Source: CAZAPO01 sp044841755 | Lineage (GTDB): Bacteria > Bacteroidota > Bacteroidia > Flavobacteriales > Flavobacteriaceae | Assembly: GCA_044841755.1 (NCBI GenBank) | Contig: JAXOFM010000003.1 | Span: 62,001-126,000, forward strand | Length of the DNA: 64,000 bases | Direction of reading: 5' to 3' | In this document: one piece after another, positions 53,627-62,632 of the stretch | Layout of the letters: every line of letters starts with the position of its first letter | Position numbering within the stretch: the stretch's first letter is position 1 | Made by a program: the position numbers and the translations under genes | Notes under the pieces: model-generated | Told to the model about the DNA's origin: nothing | Databases searched by the model: none | What the model saw: the letters and a program-made list of their open reading frames with translations, nothing else

Positions 53627-54858
53627 AAAAGCTAATAGCAGCAAATCTTTATAGAAGTGAATTAATTCCTGTAAGTGGGAAGCTTGTAGAGCGCTATAAC
53701 CTGTGCTTGGAAAAGCTAGGATTTAAGAAAACCAAGCTTAAATCATTTTCTATAGACGGACTTGGTTGGAGTCCTGAAATCGCTGATGAAAAGAAAGATC
53801 TGCACTACTTGAATCATGGCGATGCTAACCCACACGGAATCATCATTTCACCTTTGCAAAAAGGAAAGCCCGTATATGTACCCACGCATACCTTTGATAG
53901 AGATATGATGCAATTCATATTCAAAACCTATGGAGATGCTATTAATGATATTACCAGAGATTGTGCTATTTGTATAGATTTCGATCAGGAAATAGATGCT
54001 TTTCATAGCCCTTTAGATGTATTGAAGTATGATACTTTTATTATAAGGTTCAACTTAATAAACGATTTAGATAAGCTTCAAAAAGAACAGCAAGAACTTA
54101 TAGAGCTATTTAATTCAGGGAATAACTTTGTAGATGAAAACATTCATGAAAAACTACTAGAGTCTGCCAAGGCTTATGGAGACCTTCGTAATAGACATTT
54201 AAACCTTGATCCTTTGGAGTTTCAGACGAATTCATTTTTCACTAAGGCTTTTGGAGGTATTTATGTGCTTAGGGATTTTATTATGCCAATGATCATTTTT
54301 GAAGATGAAGATGTGCATAAGGAAGCTATTAAAGATACTTTTCATGAAATATTGATGTATCATATTTCTCAGCCAGAGTTGGTTACTAAATTAAAGGACC
54401 ATTTAATTGTTCATAACGACTTGGAGGAAGTAATAAAAACACCTCGTTATGATCGCATCAAAAAAGTGATGATGTTCTATGAACTTAAGAAACCAGAGCA
54501 TCCAGTTAAAGATATTTTGAGCGATAAAATATTATTCAGGAAGTATCTTAACAAGATTGACGCTCAAGCATTAAAAAGAGTGACAGGAGTTGAGATGTAT
54601 CTGGAACGCTTGGAAAGGAGTAATGCTTATAAGGTGCATGATTTAGTTGATAGCCATATGTATTATGCGCTGCATGAACCACATTCATCGTTAGAGCCTA
54701 AGCATCAAGATTTAATTTGGAAGTTGCTAGTGAATGTATCACCAAAAGACATATTATTTCTGTATTGGTATGACAAGGAGCAGTTCTACAAGTCTTATGA
54801 AACTTGGGACACCTCGTTTCAAGATTGGGTAATAGAGACTATTAGTAACAATATTTAA
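53623..54858 (+). CDS. Unknown protein, possibly DUF6638
   Basis: A 411-residue soluble protein. The N-terminal part (NHGDANPHGIIISPLQKGKPVYVPTHTFDRDM, about 65-95) has a conserved-looking His/Asp-rich loop. The rest is helical. I tentatively associate it with DUF6638, a Bacteroidota family; this label is uncertain and no function is known. Its ATG overlaps the Nudix stop by 4 bases, so the two are translationally coupled. Confidence 0.75.
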   Translation: MKKLIAANLYRSELIPVSGKLVERYNLCLEKLGFKKTKLKSFSIDGLGWSPEIADEKKDLHYLNHGDANPHGIIISPLQKGKPVYVPTHTFDRDMMQFIFKTYGDAINDITRDCAICIDFDQEIDAFHSPLDVLKYDTFIIRFNLINDLDKLQKEQQELIELFNSGNNFVDENIHEKLLESAKAYGDLRNRHLNLDPLEFQTNSFFTKAFGGIYVLRDFIMPMIIFEDEDVHKEAIKDTFHEILMYHISQPELVTKLKDHLIVHNDLEEVIKTPRYDRIKKVMMFYELKKPEHPVKDILSDKILFRKYLNKIDAQALKRVTGVEMYLERLERSNAYKVHDLVDSHMYYALHEPHSSLEPKHQDLIWKLLVNVSPKDILFLYWYDKEQFYKSYETWDTSFQDWVIETISNNI

Positions 54859-54898
54859 AAGTTATAGACTAACTTTATAAGGACAAAACATTTTCAGT

Positions 54899-55441
54899 AT
54901 GACACTAGAGCTTATCGTATTTATCGCAGCTATTCTATTTGGAGTCTTGTTGTATTGGCGAGAATCAAATGGTAATGGACTTTATAGAATCCTTAATAAG
55001 ATTGTGAATTCAAAGGAACTTCAGATGAAACCTGATGATAGAACAGGTTTTGTATTTCAGCAAAAGTTCTTGTTAAGAGTGGTTTATATCACTTTCTTGT
55101 TCCTGGTAGTGTCCTTGGTACTTAAATTTTTAATCCCAATTAGCTATGCAACGGTTTCAATTTTTTCCTCAAGTGTGGTGGGAACAGTTTTAGGAACGTA
55201 TTTAGCAAATTTTGTGCTGAAATCTGGAAAGATTGTCGATGAAAAAGGCGAATCATTAGGCGAATTAGTTGGAGGAGCTATAGATAAGGGTAAAGAGATT
55301 CTTGATGATATAACTTCAAATGATGAGGTAGTGGAAGAAGAGATCGAAGATAAAGTAGAGAATACAACAAATACAGAGACGCCTGAAGAACCTAAGAAAA
55401 GTGCACGTGAACGATTAAAAGATAAAGGTTATTTAAAGTAA
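54899..55441 (+). CDS. Membrane protein with acidic cytosolic tail, AAA+ operon
   Basis: A 180-residue protein with an N-terminal helix (about 2-19), two more at about 60-82 and 84-105, then a soluble tail rich in Glu and Lys (EEEIEDKVENTTNTETPEEPKKSARERLK). I do not recognise the family. The tail could recruit the cytosolic ATPase or coiled-coil protein to the membrane (inference). It lies 40 bases after the preceding gene and 1 base before the next. Confidence 0.78.
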   Translation: MTLELIVFIAAILFGVLLYWRESNGNGLYRILNKIVNSKELQMKPDDRTGFVFQQKFLLRVVYITFLFLVVSLVLKFLIPISYATVSIFSSSVVGTVLGTYLANFVLKSGKIVDEKGESLGELVGGAIDKGKEILDDITSNDEVVEEEIEDKVENTTNTETPEEPKKSARERLKDKGYLK

Positions 55442-55442
55442 T

Positions 55443-55640
55443 ATGGACGAGAACAAATTCAAGAATATCATTATCATTTTAGCAATTGGCCTCTTGTTCA
55501 TCGAAGTTGTGGATATGGACTTTAGGTATAGATTTTTTCATTGGAGGAATTTGATAAAACCACTTCCAATGACATTATTGATTATTGCTCTGGTTATCTC
55601 CAACAGGTCCCGAAATAAAAACAAAGAACACCACGATTAA
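55443..55640 (+). CDS. Small two-helix membrane protein, AAA+ operon
   Basis: A 65-residue protein with two hydrophobic segments (about 7-22 and 40-54) separated by FRYRFFHWRN, and a basic C terminus. One base separates it from the preceding stop. Too short for family recognition, but the tight spacing in a conserved-looking operon supports a real gene. Confidence 0.7.
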   Translation: MDENKFKNIIIILAIGLLFIEVVDMDFRYRFFHWRNLIKPLPMTLLIIALVISNRSRNKNKEHHD

Positions 55641-55650
55641 ATAGAAGTTG

Positions 55651-57348
55651 ATGATTAAAAGTTATTGGCAAAAAGGCAGAAAGCAAAAAATTAAAACCAT
55701 TCTCATTGGCTTTGCTTTATTATTGTTATTATTCATTTTACGTGATGAATATCAACCTGCTTTATTGTTTCTTAGAAAATTTTTCTTTGTAATTCTTTTA
55801 ATCGGAATTATTCTTTACTTCGGATTAAAGAAGTTTAGAAGAACTCCAAGTTCTGGAAAGAGAGTCGCTATACTTGCAGTTTTGGGTGTTATTTTAGGTG
55901 TTATTTATGTTATTGGTTGGCATTTTAAGATGTACGACTATATGAAAACATATAATGTTTTCAATGATCTAAATAGAATCGAAATACACGAACTTCCTTT
56001 AACACAAAACGAGCGAATTCAACCATTGCGGAATATATTCTCTATGGCTAATGAAAGTGTAGGAGAAACTAAAGATGTTTCATTGCCACACTTGGTAAGA
56101 GTAGATGGTGAGAATAAGTGGACGATGGCCATTCAACCAACCGAAAAGTATATTTGGCAGCGTATTAGTGATAACACAGAAGAAGTGTTTTCGGTTTCAA
56201 GTACAACGCCTTTTCCAAGATTTTCAAGTGATAATAGAATTCCTGTGACATTTTCTATTGGTGAATCCTTGAAGTTTAGTAGATATACTTATAATGCTGT
56301 AGTACAGCGTTTTGGAATTCAGAAATTGTTCTCAACTGAACCAGGTGATGTTTTTTATATGAAAAATGATGAAGGTGATTGGGTACAAGTCGTGAGTCTT
56401 ATTAATTGGAAAGGATTCTTTTTTCCATATCCAACCTTTGGTGGAGTAGTAGTAATTGAAAATGGAGCACATGATTTTAGTGATTATGTTGAACGCGTGC
56501 TTATTGGTAAGGGAACATTTATTAGTCCTGAAGAGATGAATAATTATACTTACCTAAAAGGACAAAACATCTTATCGGAGAAAGTTTCACAATTACAGGC
56601 AGAATCTTTGAAGTTTTTAGGCGGATTTAGTGATCCACTTCCATGGAATATGCGTACTGCTGTAAAAATTCCTGAGTTGCCAGATGATCAGAACCAACAA
56701 CCTTTTGTAACTGATTTTGACTTTTCTGGTATGCAAAATGATGCCTATAACGGTTTATATCATTGGTTTGGACTAGAACCAGTTGGTGATGAGCGAACAA
56801 GTTTGAGTTATAGTGTTATGATTCCTGCAGATGGTACAGATAAATTGTATTATTTTGACCATGCAACTAAAAAACAAGGTTTTGCTGGTGTTTCGGCGAT
56901 GCCTTTAAAGGTGATTGAATCCAGAAAAGAGTTTGATTGGTCAGTCAACAAACCTGTTGAATTTAGACCTTACATTAAAGAAATAGCTGGTAGAAAGCGT
57001 ATGTTTTTGTTAGGAACTGTTTCTGTAGTAAAGGAAGATTCCGATAATTTTGATGGTTCTGCAACTCCAGATTTGGCATTAATAGATAGTGAATACAGAG
57101 ATGTTGTTTGGATTGATTCAAAACATCCTAGTACTTGGAATAAAGCAGTCTACGATCAACTTAATGACGCTTGGAGAGCTGATGAAGGTATAGGTGAGTA
57201 CTATAAAGGACAACCAAAGGTAGATGTTGACCTAATTCAGGCGGTAACAGACACGGTGCAAACCATTACTACAGAAAACAAAAATCAAGAGCAAATAGAA
57301 GCGCTGCAGCGCAAGATTGATTCTTTAAAGGCAGCTAAGGACAATTAG
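55651..57348 (+). CDS. Large membrane-anchored protein, last gene of the AAA+ operon
   Basis: A 565-residue protein (ATG at 55651; the TTG three bases earlier is not needed). Three hydrophobic helices at about 14-32, 40-57 and 71-91 are followed by a large soluble region of about 450 residues with EPGDVFYMKNDEGDWVQVV and WKGFFFPYPTFGGVVVIE (beta-rich). It ends in a short coiled coil (NQEQIEALQRKIDSLKAA). I do not know the family. With three helices the soluble part may face the periplasm. Its 3' end overlaps the convergent GNAT gene by 4 bases. Confidence 0.82.
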   Translation: MIKSYWQKGRKQKIKTILIGFALLLLLFILRDEYQPALLFLRKFFFVILLIGIILYFGLKKFRRTPSSGKRVAILAVLGVILGVIYVIGWHFKMYDYMKTYNVFNDLNRIEIHELPLTQNERIQPLRNIFSMANESVGETKDVSLPHLVRVDGENKWTMAIQPTEKYIWQRISDNTEEVFSVSSTTPFPRFSSDNRIPVTFSIGESLKFSRYTYNAVVQRFGIQKLFSTEPGDVFYMKNDEGDWVQVVSLINWKGFFFPYPTFGGVVVIENGAHDFSDYVERVLIGKGTFISPEEMNNYTYLKGQNILSEKVSQLQAESLKFLGGFSDPLPWNMRTAVKIPELPDDQNQQPFVTDFDFSGMQNDAYNGLYHWFGLEPVGDERTSLSYSVMIPADGTDKLYYFDHATKKQGFAGVSAMPLKVIESRKEFDWSVNKPVEFRPYIKEIAGRKRMFLLGTVSVVKEDSDNFDGSATPDLALIDSEYRDVVWIDSKHPSTWNKAVYDQLNDAWRADEGIGEYYKGQPKVDVDLIQAVTDTVQTITTENKNQEQIEALQRKIDSLKAAKDN

Positions 57349-57806
57349 AAGATTAATTCCATCTTAATATTACTACGCTCATAAGGGCTATTCTCTTCTA
57401 CAGGAATCTCAACAAAACCGTATTTACGATAGATGTATATGGCATTTTCTAAAATAGTGTTAGAGTAGAGCATAAGCCCATTTAAACCATCTTCTTTAGC
57501 AAACTCAATACAATAATGCATTAATTTTTGACCAATCTTATATCCACGATGTTGTGGAGATACTGCCATTTTAGTAAGTTCAAAAACATTATGTTCATTG
57601 GTTGGCATTAGTGCAACTGTTCCAACAACTTCATTATTCAGTATTGCAAAAAAGATATGTCCTCCTTTGCCTATAATATAAGTACTGGGTTTGCTTAATA
57701 CTTCCTCATCAAATGGCTCCGCATAAAAAAAGGTTTTTAGCCATTCAATATTAAGGTTATAAAAGTCCTTAGCGTATTTTTCGTCATATGATATGATCTT
57801 AACCAT
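57345..57806 (-). CDS. GNAT family N-acetyltransferase
   Basis: A 153-residue acetyltransferase: ELTKMAVSPQHRGYKIGQKLMHYCIEFAKEDG contains the strand-4 signature and the QHRGYKIG acetyl-CoA loop, and IYIYRKYGFVEIP is the usual C-terminal strand. The substrate is unknown. Its ATG overlaps the 3' end of the upstream arginase-family gene by 8 bases, so the pair is one transcription unit. Confidence 0.87.
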   Translation of the reverse strand: MVKIISYDEKYAKDFYNLNIEWLKTFFYAEPFDEEVLSKPSTYIIGKGGHIFFAILNNEVVGTVALMPTNEHNVFELTKMAVSPQHRGYKIGQKLMHYCIEFAKEDGLNGLMLYSNTILENAIYIYRKYGFVEIPVEENSPYERSNIKMELIF

Positions 57807-58833
57807 TATTGCTGGCTTTCATAAAATCGGTTACTAAATCAACAATTAGCTTTGCGCAGAGTTGCGCGCGTTTTTTTGGTGCTAGAATAGGAGCAGCTTC
57901 ACTTATATGCAAATATTTTGCGTTGCCGTTTGTTGCAAAATAGTTTAAAAATTCTCTTGTTTTCATTGGTGTAAATCCTGATAATGTCATGGCACTGCTA
58001 GCCATATTGCCAATAGCATCACAGTCAATTTCAATACCAAAAGGTTTATCACCAATAAAACTGTTTGCTCTTTCACACTCTGCTCTAAACTTTAACTTTT
58101 TACGAATTACTATATCCTCAAAAGTGTTATAAGTAATATGCTTCTTAAGTTTTTTAAGGGTTTCGTAAATATGTTGAAGCATGTAGTTTTCGTGTACTCC
58201 AAAAATGAAGTATTTCTTTAAAAATCCTTCTGCATATGCGTATGAAAACGCATTTCCACTATGCCTACCTTCTTCAGCTTTAAAATCGGTGTGAGCATCA
58301 AGATTAATTACATTAATTGGAGTGTTTAAAGTAAGAGATGTTCCTTTTATGCAACCATAAGCGTTATTATGTCCTCCGCCAATTACTATTGGTTTTTTAC
58401 CAGCTTTAGTAATTTGATGAACCAGATAAGTGACCTCTTTATCAATTTCTTCAACAATCTTTCTCGCCTTTTTAATGTCAGAAAACTTGTTTTGATCATA
58501 TTTTGCAATCTGCCTTTGCTCTTTAGAAAAGTCTAAATGACCAATAATTGCCAATCGTTTTGGATTAGTAAATCTATTATTTTGAATATTTAACAAAACT
58601 TTTATTACATAGTTCCAAGTTGAGGAAGCTCCCATTATTCCATGGTTTGCGAAAATTCCTATATCCTCTGGAATACCTAAAAGGACAAAATCGACGTCCA
58701 AATTTTTTAGTTGGTCGTATATATTGCTGGAATGAGTAATTAGTTGAACATGGTTTCCAAATTTAGAGTCACCAGATTCTTTGCTAACTAACTTTTTTCT
58801 ATCAGATTCAGTGAATAGAACAAGTTTGTCCAT
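57799..58833 (-). CDS. Arginase/formimidoylglutamase family protein
   Basis: A 344-residue ureohydrolase-fold protein. Mn ligands are present: IGGGHNNAYG (His), NLDAHTDFK (Asp-x-His-x-Asp) and IEIDCDAIG (Asp-x-Asp). RHSGNAFSYAYAEG is consistent with the formimidoylglutamase branch, which releases formamide from N-formimino-glutamate at the end of histidine breakdown. A link to the imidazolonepropionase gene 1 kb away supports this, but the N-terminal extension (about 60 residues) is long, so agmatinase-like activity is not excluded. Confidence 0.82.
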   Translation of the reverse strand: MDKLVLFTESDRKKLVSKESGDSKFGNHVQLITHSSNIYDQLKNLDVDFVLLGIPEDIGIFANHGIMGASSTWNYVIKVLLNIQNNRFTNPKRLAIIGHLDFSKEQRQIAKYDQNKFSDIKKARKIVEEIDKEVTYLVHQITKAGKKPIVIGGGHNNAYGCIKGTSLTLNTPINVINLDAHTDFKAEEGRHSGNAFSYAYAEGFLKKYFIFGVHENYMLQHIYETLKKLKKHITYNTFEDIVIRKKLKFRAECERANSFIGDKPFGIEIDCDAIGNMASSAMTLSGFTPMKTREFLNYFATNGNAKYLHISEAAPILAPKKRAQLCAKLIVDLVTDFMKASNNG

Positions 58834-58948
58834 AGTAAAAACTAATTCGTAAATTTAGAAGACTAAAGTACAATTATTTACTCTTAACCAAGTTATAACA
58901 GAAAATAAATTAAGATTTAAAAGAGCATATAAATTAACACAATTAACT

Positions 58949-59839
58949 ATGGAAAATAAAGCTGAAAATAACAATAGAAGCTTGAAGGTAATTTTAAGTA
59001 TTGCCGTTTTATTACTAGTAGGAACTGCATTTTATACGTATTCAATTTATAACGAAAGTGCTGAAACTAAGAAACAACTAACAGAAGAAAAAGAATTGGT
59101 TTTAAAGGACCTTAACAACATGGCCGCTCAGTTTGATGTTGCAATTGCAGAAAATGAAGTTGCTAATGAAAAATTAGTTGAGGCTAGAGAGCGTATTAAA
59201 GGATTAATGGATTCTTTAAGTGTATCTGAAAACACAGTGAGAAGTTTGTGGAGATATAAAAAGAAGTTTTTAGCACTTCAGTCTGAAATGGAAGTCATTC
59301 TAGCGGAAAACGATTCATTAAAAGTGGAGAATGTATTGTTAGCATCTTCATTAGATAGCACACGTGTAGAGCTGGAAGCTAGTAATACGTTTAATGATTC
59401 GTTATTAGTTCAAAATTCTGAACTTGCAGATATTGTTGAAAATGCAGCAGTTTTAGGAGCAGCTAAGTTGAATGGTTATGGTGTGATTGTTCGTAGTTCG
59501 GGAAAATTAATTCCAACAGAAAGAGCTAGAAGAACAGATAAGATTAGAGTATGCTATACGGTTCCAAAGAATAATTTAGTAGAGCAAGGAGATAAAGAGT
59601 TCTTTGTGCAAGTATTAGATCCTCAAAGCAATGTTTTAGGGTTGAATGAGCAAATACAGTTTGATGATATTATGCTTAACTATAGCTTGATTAGTAAGTT
59701 TAACTATGAAGCCAAAGACCTTGATATTTGTGAATTCATAGAGGCGAGAGGAGCAGAAAAATTTGGAGCAGGAAGATATATTGTGAATGTATTTGACCAA
59801 AAATCATTAGTATCTACAACAGAGTTTGTATTAAAATAA
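58949..59839 (+). CDS. Membrane-anchored coiled-coil protein of unknown function
   Basis: A 296-residue protein with one N-terminal membrane helix (about 13-31) and a coiled coil (about 35-145) with many Glu/Leu heptads, including ENDSLKVENVLLASSLDS. A compact C-terminal beta-rich domain follows (about 165-296: IRVCYTVPKNN..., FFVQVLDPQSN..., YIVNVFDQKSLVSTTEFVLK). The soluble part probably faces the periplasm. Not recognised beyond being a flavobacterial-type conserved hypothetical. It sits divergently between the two histidine-degradation-type genes and ends at a terminator. Confidence 0.78.
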   Translation: MENKAENNNRSLKVILSIAVLLLVGTAFYTYSIYNESAETKKQLTEEKELVLKDLNNMAAQFDVAIAENEVANEKLVEARERIKGLMDSLSVSENTVRSLWRYKKKFLALQSEMEVILAENDSLKVENVLLASSLDSTRVELEASNTFNDSLLVQNSELADIVENAAVLGAAKLNGYGVIVRSSGKLIPTERARRTDKIRVCYTVPKNNLVEQGDKEFFVQVLDPQSNVLGLNEQIQFDDIMLNYSLISKFNYEAKDLDICEFIEARGAEKFGAGRYIVNVFDQKSLVSTTEFVLK

Positions 59840-59856
59840 TCTCATAATTGTTTTTG

Positions 59857-59886
59857 AAAAAGCTCTAGAGAAATCTAGAGCTTTTT
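59857..59886. terminator. Bidirectional terminator
   Basis: A 13-bp stem (59857-59869 with 59874-59886), AAAAAGCTCTAGA with a GAAA loop. It serves the coiled-coil gene and the convergent hutI, whose stop directly follows. Confidence 0.88.
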
Positions 59887-61125
59887 TTATGTAAAAACTT
59901 CTCCGTTTATAATTACTTGATCTATATGATTTTCCCCAAATGCATAAGGAAGATAATTATAGCTAGGCACCTCTTTAGTAATAATTAGATTTGCTCTTTT
60001 TCCTTTTGTAATACTTCCACATTCATTTGATAGTCCCATTGCATAAGCTCCATTAATGGTAGCTGCATTAATTGCTTCTTCCGGAGTCATCTTCATTTTA
60101 ATACAAGCAGTGCTTACAACAAAATTCATATTTCCACTTGGTGTCGATCCAGGGTTATAATCTGTTGCTAATGCCAATGATAATCCAGCATCAATAATTC
60201 TTCTGACAGGAGTGTACGGTATATTCAAAAAGTAAGAGCATGAAGGTAAAGCAACAGGCATTGTACTACTGCCTTTTAAGGCTTCTATGTCTTCATCATT
60301 TAGTTCTTCTAAGTGATCTACGGAAAGGGCATCATGTTTTACACCCAAACCAACACCACCAAACGCATTGAATTGATTTACGTGGATTTTTGGTATTAAT
60401 CCATATTCTTTTCCAGCTTTCATAATTCTTTCAGTATCATCTAGATCGAAATACCCTTTTTCACAAAATATATCTATAAAATCAGCTAGTTTTTCTTTCG
60501 AAACCTTTGGTAACATTTTATTTATCACCAGATCTAAATAGGCGGTTTTATCATCTTTATATTCAGCGGGTAATGCATGAGCACCTAAAAATGTTGTTTT
60601 TACGGCAATAGGATATGCTTTTGCTATCCGCTTTGCTACTCTTAGCATTTTGAGTTCGGCTTCAGTAGTTAATCCATAACCAGATTTTATTTCTATTGCT
60701 CCTGTACCAAGTTTTATAACTTCTTCCACTCGTTTAGCTGATTGAAGAAATAAATTTTCTTCACTTGTATTTTGCAATGTCTTTGCCGAATTTAAAATTC
60801 CGCCACCACGATTTGCAATTTCCTCGTAGCTCAAACCATTAATCCTATCTACAAATTCTTGTTCTCTATTGCCTGCATAAACAATATGAGTGTGCGAATC
60901 ACACCAACTAGGTAAAACTAATTTTCCAGTTGCATCAATGGTGTGATCAATATCAAACTCCTCAACTTCACTCATTTTACCAAATTCAGAAATTAATCCG
61001 TCCTCAATTAACAGAAATGCATCTTTAATCGTTGGTAAATGTTTCATATCATCACCAGACAGCTTATTTACGCTTAATTTACGAACTTGTAATAGCTCTT
61101 TTATATTGATAATGAGTGTTCTCAT
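59887..61125 (-). CDS. hutI: Imidazolonepropionase
   Basis: A 412-residue amidohydrolase. The metal site is CDSHTHIVYAGNR (His-x-His, about 77-89), VNQFNAFGGVGLGV (His before it), VDHLEEL (His) and ATDYNPGSTP (Asp). NLIITK near the end is also family-typical. It hydrolyses imidazolone-propionate to N-formimino-glutamate, the third step of histidine degradation. No hutH or hutU is within the window, so those lie elsewhere or upstream genes are separate. Confidence 0.93.
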   Translation of the reverse strand: MRTLIINIKELLQVRKLSVNKLSGDDMKHLPTIKDAFLLIEDGLISEFGKMSEVEEFDIDHTIDATGKLVLPSWCDSHTHIVYAGNREQEFVDRINGLSYEEIANRGGGILNSAKTLQNTSEENLFLQSAKRVEEVIKLGTGAIEIKSGYGLTTEAELKMLRVAKRIAKAYPIAVKTTFLGAHALPAEYKDDKTAYLDLVINKMLPKVSKEKLADFIDIFCEKGYFDLDDTERIMKAGKEYGLIPKIHVNQFNAFGGVGLGVKHDALSVDHLEELNDEDIEALKGSSTMPVALPSCSYFLNIPYTPVRRIIDAGLSLALATDYNPGSTPSGNMNFVVSTACIKMKMTPEEAINAATINGAYAMGLSNECGSITKGKRANLIITKEVPSYNYLPYAFGENHIDQVIINGEVFT

Positions 61126-61201
61126 AAATAAATTTGTAGAATCGTATATAAGGCATAAATTTAGACAAAATTATAAGGATTCACTTAGCATAGTTTAATA
61201 A

Positions 61202-61894
61202 ATGAAAACCATTGGATTAATTGGAGGAATTACACCTCAGTCGACCATTTTATACTATCAGATTCTTAATGATTTTGCAAATAAAACATTTAAAGGTGTT
61301 AGTTCATGCAAGACGTTAATTCATTCGTTTAATTTTGAAGAAATATCTGCACTTCAAGGAAAAGATGATTGGAATCAACTGGACAACATGATGAAAGCTG
61401 CAGCTCTTAATCTTGAAAGAGGAGGAGCGGATCTTATTATTATTTGTGCTAATACTATGCATTTATCTATTGACGCGGTTAAGGAAGTTGTTGAGATTCC
61501 TGTTATTCATATAGCTGAGGCTGCAGCAACTGTTATTAAAGAACAAGGATTAGATAAAGTTGCTCTTTTAGGAACAAAATATACCATGGAAAAAGAATTT
61601 TTTAAAGATATATTAAGAGCTAATTCTATAGAAGTTATTATTCCAACAGAAGAAGAAAGAGTAAAAATTCATGAGGTAATTTATAAAGAACTGGCTATTG
61701 GTGAGTTAAACGATACCTCTAAACTAGTTTATCTGCAAATAATAGATAAATTAATCAGTCAAGGAGCAAAAGGTATTATTTTAGGATGTACGGAAATACC
61801 TTTGCTCATTAAGCAAGATGATGTTTCGGTTCCGGTTTTTGATACCACCGCTATTCATGCTAAAGCTGCATTTATTATGGCGTTAAGTATGTAA
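61202..61894 (+). CDS. Aspartate/glutamate racemase family protein
   Basis: A 230-residue two-domain racemase. GLIGGITPQSTILYYQILND is the N-terminal signature. Catalytic cysteines appear as IICANTMHLS (about 80-89) and ILGCTEIPLLI (about 196-206), so both acid/base residues are intact. It interconverts L- and D-amino acids (Asp or Glu) without cofactor. It is two bases upstream of the Crp/Fnr-type regulator gene, implying a joint transcript. Confidence 0.9.
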   Translation: MKTIGLIGGITPQSTILYYQILNDFANKTFKGVSSCKTLIHSFNFEEISALQGKDDWNQLDNMMKAAALNLERGGADLIIICANTMHLSIDAVKEVVEIPVIHIAEAAATVIKEQGLDKVALLGTKYTMEKEFFKDILRANSIEVIIPTEEERVKIHEVIYKELAIGELNDTSKLVYLQIIDKLISQGAKGIILGCTEIPLLIKQDDVSVPVFDTTAIHAKAAFIMALSM

Positions 61895-61896
61895 TT

Positions 61897-62469
61897 ATGA
61901 ATCCTAACTTTGAGTTTTTAAATTCTTTTGCAGATATAGATCGTTCCTCTTTCGAGAAGCTGAAAAAGATATCTTCTTATCGAGTTCTTAAGAAAAATGA
62001 AGTAATTGTTAATGAAGAAGAATTGCCAACTTCTGGTATTTGTATGCTAGTTTCTGGTATTATGAGAGCATATATGAATGCAGAAAATGGTAAGCAGCAT
62101 AATAAAAAGATATTTGCTCCTAGATCTTTCGTTGGAGGGCTTACGGCTATAATTACTAATACTCCATCCAAACTTACTTATGAAGCATTAACAAAGTGTG
62201 AGATTTTTGAAATAGACTTTAAAGCTTTTTTGGAACTCTGTAAAAAGGACATCAAGATATCTAATTTATATAATCACATTCTTGAAAAGATTTTTATAGA
62301 ATATGAACAAAGAAGCCTTGAGTTAATGTCTATGGACGCTACTGAAAGATACTTGAAACTTAGAAAGAGAATTCCACATATTGATGATCTTATTCCACAA
62401 TTTCAGATAGCTTCTTTTTTAAGTATTACTCCAGTTCAGTTGAGCCGAATAAGAAAAAATCTCAACTAA
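61897..62469 (+). CDS. Crp/Fnr family transcriptional regulator
   Basis: A 190-residue protein with an N-terminal cyclic-nucleotide-binding-like beta roll (about 15-110, with VLKKNEVIVNEEELPTSGICMLVSGIMRAYM). A short C-terminal helix-turn-helix follows (QFQIASFLSITPVQLSRIRKNL). The Arg/Glu phosphate cassette of true cAMP binders is not obvious, so the ligand is unknown. The paired racemase may be its metabolic partner. It could in principle recognise the Crp-like palindromes in this window, but nothing links them directly. Confidence 0.88.
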   Translation: MNPNFEFLNSFADIDRSSFEKLKKISSYRVLKKNEVIVNEEELPTSGICMLVSGIMRAYMNAENGKQHNKKIFAPRSFVGGLTAIITNTPSKLTYEALTKCEIFEIDFKAFLELCKKDIKISNLYNHILEKIFIEYEQRSLELMSMDATERYLKLRKRIPHIDDLIPQFQIASFLSITPVQLSRIRKNLN

Positions 62470-62515
62470 TTTTTCTTTCTAAACATATGTTAATAAAGAT
62501 TTAAATGTAGAATAA

Positions 62516-62612
62516 TACATTTGAATTATCATATTTACAAGATATCCTTAAAAAGAGGTTGATAGCTAACTAACCAATCAGAAAAAGCAAGTGATTTCAC
62601 TTGCTTTTTTTG
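62516..62612 (+). ncRNA. Candidate small RNA with promoter and terminator
   Basis: TACATTTG at 62516-62523 is an exact TAnnTTTG element. About 60 bases further a 13-bp hairpin (62582-62594 with 62597-62609) ends in seven T. No ATG occurs between them, so a roughly 80-base noncoding transcript is possible. Alternatively the hairpin simply terminates the Crp/Fnr gene or the convergent FG-GAP gene. Confidence 0.3.
62582..62612. terminator. Bidirectional terminator before the FG-GAP gene
   Basis: A perfect 13-bp stem, AAAAAGCAAGTGA with TCACTTGCTTTTT, loop TT, flanked by A and T runs. It separates the Crp/Fnr gene from the convergent FG-GAP gene, whose stop is 24 bases away. Confidence 0.85.
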
Positions 62613-62632
62613 TTATTATAAATGGCATTTTT

